Origin: Parcubacteria group bacterium
Lineage (GTDB): Bacteria; Patescibacteriota; Patescibacteriia; UBA2169
DNA: 62,150 bases
Assembly: GCA_016181765.1 (NCBI GenBank)
Contig: JACOYR010000003.1
Coordinates: forward strand, 1-62,150
Direction: 5' to 3'
The notes under the pieces are model-generated. The model was not told the DNA's origin. It did not search any database and saw only the letters and a program-made list of their open reading frames with translations. The position numbers and the translations under genes are program-made. This document shows positions 50,350 to 56,563 of this stretch, piece by piece. The stretch's first letter is position 1, and every line of letters starts with the position of its first letter.

Positions 50350-51780
50350 TTAGCGCAGCGTGCGCGCGAGGTCGGCAATGGTAAAGAATTCGTCTTCAGT
50401 CATCTGGTTGGGATTTGCCGCAGGATCCCCGAGCAGTACCGCGAGCTTCTTGCCGGATGAGAGCGCGCTGTCGCCGAGGCGCAGGTAGCTCGCAAAGAGC
50501 GGGCTTGCCCGCAGCGTTCGGATGCCCGCAACCTTCTCGCCTATTGACTCGCCTTCCAGGGTTGCGATTTTGCCCAGGACGACCTGTTTTGCCCTGCCCG
50601 CATCCCCGAACGCCCGGAAGTCGGAAAGCGTAATGGTTCCAAGCTCATCCGAAAGCCCCATGGTGCGCGGGAGCGCCGCCGGAGTACCGCGGCCAGGTCC
50701 CTGGCCGGGAGTAACGTCGTCCAAACGGGGTTTGGTTCCCGGGACAACACGCCGCGCTGACGCTTGAGTGGGGACGGGGACGGGTGCGGCCTTCTGTATG
50801 AGCGCGTCCAACTCTTTCTGGGGTGCATCCTTGTCATTGCGAGGGAGCGTACTCGCGACCGCGGCAATCTTATCGTCGCGTTGATTGTCTGATATTGTAT
50901 TATCGCGCCTCAATGCGATGTTAGGATTGCTTCGCTCCGCTTTCGCTTCGCTCGCAATGACATGCCGTGCGACCCCGTGGCTGCGATTATGGGCTTCTTC
51001 CACTATGCGCTCGGCCTGGAGAAGCGCGTCCCCTGACAATCCCAAGCCCCCGGCCGCGAACGGGCGCGCTGCATAATCAGCAAATTCAGCAGCGGTGCGC
51101 ACGTCCCTCAATCGGGACCGCGCGAGCGCTGATGCGCGCTTGGTGAACGCCTCTTCGCTCCCGCCGGACCCGGAAAGGCTGAATAAGCTGCGGCTGATTG
51201 AGAGGGCCTCGCCCTCCCCGGACTTCTGGGGGTTGATTGCGCGCGCCTTTTGGGCGGATGCCGCAAGCTCTTCTCGTTCAGTTTGGGCGAACATCCCATC
51301 GTCGCGCGCAACGAACCCCGCGGGCGGAGCAGGCGCTTGCGCGCGTTCCGGCGCAAGGAGAGCGGAAAGCTTGGGAGCGAACGGCGAGTCCCGGTCAATC
51401 TGGGATTGGAATTTTTTCTTAAGCTCTGCTTGGGCTTCATCAGGCTGGGCCGCAAGCCATGCCGTCATCCCCGACACCAAAAGGCGTTCGGAATTCGTAT
51501 CCAAAAACTCAAGGTTGTTGGCGAGCAAGTGCGAAACGTCCTCCTCGGAGAGCACGGGAAGGGCGAGCGCTTTCAAGGGGCTCGTGATTGAGCGGTACGC
51601 GGCCAAGGCCGGGGCAACCTCCTCTTTCGGCAGGACGGAAAGCTCTTGTTTTATGTGCTGGATTGCGGTGTATGCTCCGGCAACATCCTTGTTTGCGAGC
51701 AGTCCCTCGGCCTCCTTTTGAATGCGGCCGATGGTATCCTGTTGGAGCAATGTTTTGCCTGTGTAGTGCGTAATTGGCAT
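50350..51780 (-). CDS. Hypothetical protein leading the secretion operon, with inserted palindromic repeat
   Basis: A 476-residue soluble protein, not recognised. N-terminal 200 residues are helical (LLQQDTIGRIQKEAEGLLAN, AIQHIKQELSVL). A 129-base palindromic repeat (50833-50961) lies in frame and encodes about 43 residues such as HVIASEAKAERSNPNIA. The C-terminus (GTITLSDFRAF to EDEFFTIADLAR) is compact. Start at 51780 coincides with the predicted transcript start, so it appears leaderless. Possibly a cytosolic secretion factor. Confidence 0.7.
   Translation of the reverse strand: MPITHYTGKTLLQQDTIGRIQKEAEGLLANKDVAGAYTAIQHIKQELSVLPKEEVAPALAAYRSITSPLKALALPVLSEEDVSHLLANNLEFLDTNSERLLVSGMTAWLAAQPDEAQAELKKKFQSQIDRDSPFAPKLSALLAPERAQAPAPPAGFVARDDGMFAQTEREELAASAQKARAINPQKSGEGEALSISRSLFSLSGSGGSEEAFTKRASALARSRLRDVRTAAEFADYAARPFAAGGLGLSGDALLQAERIVEEAHNRSHGVARHVIASEAKAERSNPNIALRRDNTISDNQRDDKIAAVASTLPRNDKDAPQKELDALIQKAAPVPVPTQASARRVVPGTKPRLDDVTPGQGPGRGTPAALPRTMGLSDELGTITLSDFRAFGDAGRAKQVVLGKIATLEGESIGEKVAGIRTLRASPLFASYLRLGDSALSSGKKLAVLLGDPAANPNQMTEDEFFTIADLARTLR
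50833..50961. repeat. Palindromic repeat family A, copy 1 (inside a gene)
   Basis: Ends are GTCATTGCGAG and CTCGCAATGAC inverted, 129 bases apart, the same length as copy 2. It lies in frame within the gene at 50350-51780. Confidence 0.85.
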
Positions 51781-51786
51781 GCATGG

Positions 51787-51798
51787 ATTATACCACAA
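51787..51798 (-). promoter_or_regulatory. Extended -10 promoter of the secretion operon
   Basis: Minus-strand TTGTGGTATAAT (TATAAT at 51787-51792) puts +1 at 51780, the A of the ATG, so the mRNA should be exactly leaderless. TTGGAG (51811-51816) is a weak -35. Confidence 0.7.
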
Positions 51799-51817
51799 AC
51801 AGCAAAATTTCTCCAAA

Positions 51818-51849
51818 CAAAAAACTCGGCGGCTGATGCCGAGGTTTTT
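51818..51849 (-). terminator. Terminator of metK-ahcY
   Basis: CTCGGC (51825-51830) and GCCGAG (51838-51843) form a hairpin flanked by A-run and T-run, so it can end minus-strand transcription after ahcY (stop at 51857). Confidence 0.8.
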
Positions 51850-51856
51850 GCGGGGA

Positions 51857-53113
51857 TTAGGTGCCCTGGTTCCAGGATGCTAAATACTGTTTTTGACGGC
51901 TGGTGAGCGTATCGTGCCTGACCTTAAGGGATGTAAGCTTGAGGGATGCGATGGTGCGGTCCAGCTCTTCAGGCAGACGGTGCACGCCCGGCGGCAGAGT
52001 GTTATGATTCTTGACGAGGTGCTCGCACGAAAGGGCCTGGCCCGCGAAGCTCGTGTCCATGACGCTTGAGGGGTGGCCCTCCGCGGCCGCAAGATTCACG
52101 AGCCGCCCTTCAGTGAGCAGGTTGACGGTTCTGCCGCCAGGCAGTTCGTACGACTGCACATGCTCACGGGAGCGGTACGACCGTTTGGCCATCTTTTTCA
52201 AGGACTCAACGTCAATCTCAACGTCAAAGTGCCCGGAGTTTGCGATAATGCACCGGTCTTTGAGTTTTTTGATGACCTCGCGGCTCACCACCTCGCAATT
52301 GCCGGTGACAGTGATAATGATGTCTGCTTTTGGCGCAACCGAAAGCATGGGCGCAACACTAAAGCCGTCCATCACCGCCTCCAGGGCGCGGACCGGATCA
52401 ATTTCCGTTACCACCACATGCGCTCCCATGCCGCGGGCGCGCATGGCAACGCCCTTGCCGCACCACCCGTACCCCGCAATGACAAGCGTTTTCCCGGCAA
52501 TGAGCACATTGGTTGCGCGGATGATGCCATCAAGCGTGCTCTGGCCCGTGCCATACCTGTTGTCAAACAAATGCTTGGTGGCTGCGTCATTCACGGCGAT
52601 GACCGGAAGCTTCAACTCACCGGCCGCCTCCATGGCGGCTAAACGGATGATGCCGGTGGTGGTTTCCTCGGTGGAGCCGTACATGACCGCAAGCTGATTC
52701 TTGAAGTTTGTGTGCAAAAGCGTTAAGAGATCAGCCCCGTCATCCATGGTAATATGGGGTTTTGACGAAACAGCGGCATGCAAGTGCTTGTAAAATTGCT
52801 GCCGCGATGCGCCGTGGCGGGCGAACACCGAGATTTTGTCGTGCTTGACGAGCGAGGCAGCCACGTCGTCTTTGGTTGAGAGCGGATTGGATGCGCACAA
52901 TACCACAGACGCGCCGCCCGCTTTCAGAACCTGCATCAGGCGCGCGGTTTCGGTTGAAACATGCAAACACGCGGCAATGCGGACGCCGCGAAAAGGCTTG
53001 GAGCGCTTGAAGCGCTCCTCTATCTTTGCGAGCACGCCCATTTCCCTCGCCGCCCACTCAATTTTCCGCCTGCCTTCCTCGGCAAGCCTGATATTTGCAA
53101 TATCGTACTTCAT
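51857..53113 (-). CDS. ahcY: Adenosylhomocysteinase
   Basis: A 418-residue NAD-dependent enzyme that splits S-adenosylhomocysteine into adenosine and homocysteine. HVSTETARLMQVLKAGGA, GSTEETTTGIIRL, the catalytic NDAATKHLFDNRYGTGQS and the NAD site VIAGYGWCGKGVAMRARGMG are present, with VMDTSFAGQALS near the end. It starts one base after metK, forming the methyl cycle pair. Confidence 0.97.
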   Translation of the reverse strand: MKYDIANIRLAEEGRRKIEWAAREMGVLAKIEERFKRSKPFRGVRIAACLHVSTETARLMQVLKAGGASVVLCASNPLSTKDDVAASLVKHDKISVFARHGASRQQFYKHLHAAVSSKPHITMDDGADLLTLLHTNFKNQLAVMYGSTEETTTGIIRLAAMEAAGELKLPVIAVNDAATKHLFDNRYGTGQSTLDGIIRATNVLIAGKTLVIAGYGWCGKGVAMRARGMGAHVVVTEIDPVRALEAVMDGFSVAPMLSVAPKADIIITVTGNCEVVSREVIKKLKDRCIIANSGHFDVEIDVESLKKMAKRSYRSREHVQSYELPGGRTVNLLTEGRLVNLAAAEGHPSSVMDTSFAGQALSCEHLVKNHNTLPPGVHRLPEELDRTIASLKLTSLKVRHDTLTSRQKQYLASWNQGT

Positions 53114-53114
53114 G

Positions 53115-54338
53115 CTATCTCACCGCGCGCTTAAGTTCGGCAACGCGGCTGGCGCGCTCCCAGGGCAGATTCAAATCCAGGCGGCCGAAGTGGCCGTATG
53201 AGGCGGTTGAGCCGTAGATTGGCCTGCGCAAATCAAGGTGTTTGATGATCATGCCCGGCCGAAGGTCAAACACTTTTTTGATGGCTCGCGCAAGCTCGTC
53301 GTCTGAAACCACGCCGGTTCCATACGAATTCACGTTGACGCTCAAAGGTTCGGAAACGCCGATCACGTACGCAACCTGCACTTCCACCTGGGAGGCTAGA
53401 CCTGCTTTGACGAGGTTCACAGCTACCCAACGCGCCGCGTATGAGCCGGATCGGTCAACTTTGGACGGGTCTTTGCCGGAAAAGCATCCCCCGCCATGCG
53501 ACCCTACGCCGCCATAGGTGTCCACAATAATCTTGCGCCCCGTGAGGCCTGTATCCGCCTGGGGCCCTCCCGAGACAAACCTGCCGGTCGCATTCACATA
53601 AATTTTCGTCTTCTTGTCAAACAATTTTTTGGGCAATATGGGCTTCAAAACGTTTCGTATGACATCGCGCTCAATCTTCGCGTGCGTTACGTCCGGATTA
53701 TGCTGGCACGACACAACCACATTCTTGAGGTGCACGGCGCGGCCGCCGCGGTATTCAAGCGTCACCTGGGCTTTGCCATCCGGCCGCAAGTACTTCAAGG
53801 TTCCGTTCTTGCGCACCTGGGCGAGCCGGCGGACGAGCTTGTGCGCCAAAGTGATGGGAAGCGGCATAAGCTCCCGCGTTTCCGTGGTCGCGTACCCGTA
53901 CATCAGTCCCTGGTCCCCGGCCCCGAGCTTGGTGAGATCTTCTTTTTTTGATGAACCGCCCCCTGACCCCCGCCTTGAAAAGGCGGGGGAACCGGATGGG
54001 TCCACGCCGGCCGCAATGTCTGCTGACTGCTCCTGGATGGCAACCGTCACCCCGCAGGTTTCCCAGTCAAAACCCATGGTGGAGTTGGTGTATCCGATGT
54101 TCTTGATGACGCCGCGCACAATCCGCGGCACGTCAATGTACCCCCTAGTGCGCACCTCGCCCGCAACAAACACGAGCCCGTTCGTGAGGAGCGTTTCCAC
54201 GGCAACGCGGGATTCCTCGTCCTGCCGCAGGGCCTCATCCAAAACCGCGTCCGATATCTGGTCCGCCATTTTATCGGGGTGCCCCTCGGTGACTGATTCG
54301 GAGGTGAGAAAGGCGTGTTCTTGGTCTAGATATTGCAT
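53115..54338 (-). CDS. metK: S-adenosylmethionine synthetase with in-frame palindromic insertion
   Basis: A 407-residue MetK, about 20 longer than usual. Motifs: [68 protein letters not shown]. Between GVD (residue 113) and GAGDQG a stretch of about 24 residues (near [14 protein letters not shown]) is extra and is coded by a CCCCCGCCTT/AAGGCGGGGG palindrome. That region borders the active-site loop. The enzyme makes S-adenosylmethionine from Met and ATP. Confidence 0.95.
   Translation of the reverse strand: MQYLDQEHAFLTSESVTEGHPDKMADQISDAVLDEALRQDEESRVAVETLLTNGLVFVAGEVRTRGYIDVPRIVRGVIKNIGYTNSTMGFDWETCGVTVAIQEQSADIAAGVDPSGSPAFSRRGSGGGSSKKEDLTKLGAGDQGLMYGYATTETRELMPLPITLAHKLVRRLAQVRKNGTLKYLRPDGKAQVTLEYRGGRAVHLKNVVVSCQHNPDVTHAKIERDVIRNVLKPILPKKLFDKKTKIYVNATGRFVSGGPQADTGLTGRKIIVDTYGGVGSHGGGCFSGKDPSKVDRSGSYAARWVAVNLVKAGLASQVEVQVAYVIGVSEPLSVNVNSYGTGVVSDDELARAIKKVFDLRPGMIIKHLDLRRPIYGSTASYGHFGRLDLNLPWERASRVAELKRAVR
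53967..53989. repeat. Palindrome inside metK
   Basis: CCCCCGCCTT (53967-53976) and AAGGCGGGGG (53980-53989) are perfect inverted repeats around GAA, inside the extra segment of metK. Confidence 0.9.
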
Positions 54339-54349
54339 AATTTTAGCGT

Positions 54350-54478
54350 GTCATTGCGAGGAGTCATGTACTCATGGCGACGAAGCAATCTTATTGCCGC
54401 GCGGGAGCGTATTGTGCATACATACTCCCTATCGCCGATAGGATTGCCGCGGTCGGGAGTACCCTCCCTCGCAATGAC
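54350..54478. repeat. Palindromic repeat family A, copy 2
   Basis: GTCATTGCGAG at 54350 and CTCGCAATGAC ending at 54478 bound 129 bases with internal stems, between metK and the GIY-YIG gene. Confidence 0.9.
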
Positions 54479-54484
54479 ACTATA

Positions 54485-54772
54485 TTAGTATGTGCTACTT
54501 AAGTCTTTCCACTCCGGATTAAGTGTATTGATTAAATCAATCTTTTTCTTCCTTGACCCGGCTTTGATGTTTTTCTCTCGCGCTATTGCTTCGTTTATAT
54601 CGTTATACTCTTCAAAATACACTAACTTGTTGATCATATACTTTTTCGTAAAAGTACTGCCTGTTCCTTGCGTATGCTCGTATATTCTTCTCCGTATGTC
54701 ATTCGTTACTCCGGTATACAAGACGTAATGTTTGTCATTCGTCGCAATGTAGACGTAAGATGTTTTTGACAT
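54485..54772 (-). CDS. Single-domain GIY-YIG endonuclease (URI family)
   Basis: A 95-residue nuclease with YVYIATND, LYTGVTNDIRRRIYEH, where Tyr and Arg are catalytic, and a metal-binding Glu in NEAIAREKNIKAG. Such proteins cut DNA and are often linked to mobile or repeated DNA. It is bounded by repeat family A on both sides (54350-54478 and 54785-54810), and is A+T-richer than its surroundings. Start 54772 (MSKTSYVYI). Confidence 0.92.
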   Translation of the reverse strand: MSKTSYVYIATNDKHYVLYTGVTNDIRRRIYEHTQGTGSTFTKKYMINKLVYFEEYNDINEAIAREKNIKAGSRKKKIDLINTLNPEWKDLSSTY

Positions 54773-54784
54773 ACCCTCAACCAT

Positions 54785-54810
54785 GTCATTGCGAGGAGCG
54801 AGCTGAACGC
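54785..54810. repeat. Palindromic repeat family A, partial copy 3
   Basis: GTCATTGCGAGGAGCGAG at 54785 onward matches the left end of the repeat; no right end is seen, so the copy is truncated just upstream of the GIY-YIG start. Confidence 0.7.
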
Positions 54811-54813
54811 TAC

Positions 54814-54841
54814 TTGACTTATTCAGGCAATATAGTACTCT
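54814..54841 (+). promoter_or_regulatory. Candidate promoter of the DUF1737-like gene
   Basis: TTGACT (54814-54819) with TACTCT (54836-54841) after 16 bases, overlapping a TATAGT (54831-54836), would start transcription near 54848, giving a leader of about 58 bases that includes the Shine-Dalgarno site. Confidence 0.45.
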
Positions 54842-54905
54842 CTCAATAGATTGCCATGAAGGTTCATTTCAAACGGCGCAACACTTTCCACACAAGGAGA
54901 AAACC

Positions 54906-55079
54906 ATGGGTTACTTCGTCGTACTTAATTATGATCTTAGCAAACTCATAGAAGCAGTAAATAAGTTGATGAGAGAAGGATGGGTGTGCCAAGGCGGTGT
55001 CAGTGTCAGTGTAGATTCTCATAGTTCTCAGTACTACTTTCTACAAGCAATGATCCATACGAATCGTATCACCAAGTAA
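54906..55079 (+). CDS. 57-residue DUF1737-like protein
   Basis: A short open frame not longer than 57 codons: GYFVVLNYDLSKLIEAVN, REGWVCQGGVSVSVDSHS, then YYFLQAMIHTN. The VNKLMREGW, GGVSVSV and QAM elements match the DUF1737 pattern of small phage and bacterial proteins. AAGGAG (54894-54899) sits six bases ahead of ATG, and a strong terminator follows, so it is very likely expressed. Function unknown. Codon use is A+T-richer than neighbours. Confidence 0.8.
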   Translation: MGYFVVLNYDLSKLIEAVNKLMREGWVCQGGVSVSVDSHSSQYYFLQAMIHTNRITK

Positions 55080-55117
55080 TGATCCATACATAAGCAATAC
55101 GTACAAGAATCACCAAG

Positions 55118-55151
55118 GGTTATCGCGCAAACACGCGCGGTAACCTTTTTT
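55118..55151 (+). terminator. Terminator of the DUF1737-like gene
   Basis: GGTTATCGCGC (55118-55128) pairs over 11 bases, with one T-G pair, with GCGCGGTAACC (55135-55145), followed by TTTTTT. Confidence 0.9.
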
Positions 55152-55188
55152 ATATGGTTGATGACATGCTGATTATGGCGCCTTGAAT

Positions 55189-55319
55189 GTCATTGCGAGG
55201 AGTCCCGTACTCGGGACGACGCGGCAATCCTATCGTCGCGCTAAAAGTCTGTTACTGACAACAAGCCCCCACGCGGCAATAAGATTGCTTCACCCTTGAG
55301 TACAAGGGTTCGCAATGAC
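55189..55319. repeat. Palindromic repeat family A, copy 4
   Basis: GTCATTGCGAG at 55189 and GCAATGAC ending at 55319 enclose 131 bases with internal inverted stems. It ends directly at the stop codon (55321) of the next gene. Confidence 0.9.
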
Positions 55320-55320
55320 A

Positions 55321-56553
55321 TTACACATTCCACTTGCTGTTTTTAATGATAGTCTGGTACTTCTCCCCCTCCATAACAAGAATCTTGGAAAGCCGCGAGC
55401 CGAACGCAAGCGCGTCCTCGCGCGAAAGCCCCAAACGGTCCTCCAGGATAACTTTCAAAAGCCGCGCAAGGTATTGGGGGGCTCCCGGATTCATGCGTAT
55501 GCCAGCTATGTTATCATCCCTGCCCGCCTTTTTCAAGTCATCAATAACGAGCTTTGCAAAGCGCGGGTCCTCTACAAGGTTATCAAGCTGGCGCAGTTGG
55601 GCAAGGAGCAGGAGGGACGCGAGCGTATTAGAGGCATCCTGCGCCTCAATATGCCGCAAAGCGGTTTCAAACAGTGTTTTTGCGTTGCCGCTTATTGAAA
55701 TAAGCATCTTTTGAGAGCGGGACGCAATGTCGGCATACAGTGGCAACGCGGCTGGTTGGCCGCCTTCAGTTTCAGTGCGTGCCGAGAATGTTGCAGGCGC
55801 TAATTTTGACACCGCGCCTAAATCAATCTGCTGTCCATCCGCCAGCAAATAATGTCTTCCGCCCGGATCCGTAAAAAAAATATCCTCTTCAAAACCCCGC
55901 GCGTCGTATGAAGACGTTTTGACAAATTCGTAAAAATTGAAAAAACGCTGCGCAATATTTTTTTCCAAGACCGACAGCTTATGTTTGCTGACAAATTCGT
56001 TCAGCTGATAGTTCTCCACCGGAGATTGACCCAGCGCGCTGTCGTATTCTTTAAGCCATGCGCTGATTGTGCCAAATTTTCCAGAAAATGAAAACTGCTT
56101 GGTCAATATGGTTTCGTTTTCGTGCAGCGCGTTAAACACGCCCTCGCGAAATCCATCGCGCTCATCCAAAGATTCAAGCAAAAGACGGCTCTTGAGTTTG
56201 GTAATTATGTCTCCATAATTCTCGTCCGCTAAAATCAGCCCCACATCCGCCTCGCGGGCGAAATGCGCCAGATCTTGTTTAGTAAGGCTTAAAAACGCAG
56301 CATAATAAAGCCAGGTTAGAACCGGCACATAGGGAGCTGAAAATGTTCCAGATCCAGCCAACAACCCGCGCAATGTCTGAAGCAGTCGGTACGCAAACGC
56401 GGTGCGCGTGTACACCACGGCAATGGCAGTCCGTTTTTCCCATTCCAGAAGCGCCTTTGGATCGGCAATGTCTTGGGGGATGCCCGCCAAAAGGTTCTTG
56501 CGCAGTGTTTCCTGCTCGGCAAAGGATAGGTTGTCCAGATTAAAATTCACCAT
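55321..56553 (-). CDS. Hypothetical protein of the secretion locus
   Basis: A 410-residue soluble, largely helical protein, not recognised. It begins VNFNLDNLSFAEQETLRKN; long helices dominate (YRLLQTLRGLLAGSG, TKLKSRLLLESLDERDGF, ETALRHIEAQDASNTLASL). No signal peptide. Its stop is flush with repeat copy 4, and it lies ten bases after the giant VirB6-like gene, so the two are probably one operon. It may bind or regulate that membrane protein. Confidence 0.65.
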   Translation of the reverse strand: MVNFNLDNLSFAEQETLRKNLLAGIPQDIADPKALLEWEKRTAIAVVYTRTAFAYRLLQTLRGLLAGSGTFSAPYVPVLTWLYYAAFLSLTKQDLAHFAREADVGLILADENYGDIITKLKSRLLLESLDERDGFREGVFNALHENETILTKQFSFSGKFGTISAWLKEYDSALGQSPVENYQLNEFVSKHKLSVLEKNIAQRFFNFYEFVKTSSYDARGFEEDIFFTDPGGRHYLLADGQQIDLGAVSKLAPATFSARTETEGGQPAALPLYADIASRSQKMLISISGNAKTLFETALRHIEAQDASNTLASLLLLAQLRQLDNLVEDPRFAKLVIDDLKKAGRDDNIAGIRMNPGAPQYLARLLKVILEDRLGLSREDALAFGSRLSKILVMEGEKYQTIIKNSKWNV

Positions 56554-56563
56554 ATGCTAGGCG

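Noticed and set aside
54350-55319. Repeat copies considered as a CRISPR array
   Set aside because: The copies are long imperfect palindromes with irregular spacing and genes between them; no short direct repeats with unique spacers or cas genes are seen.
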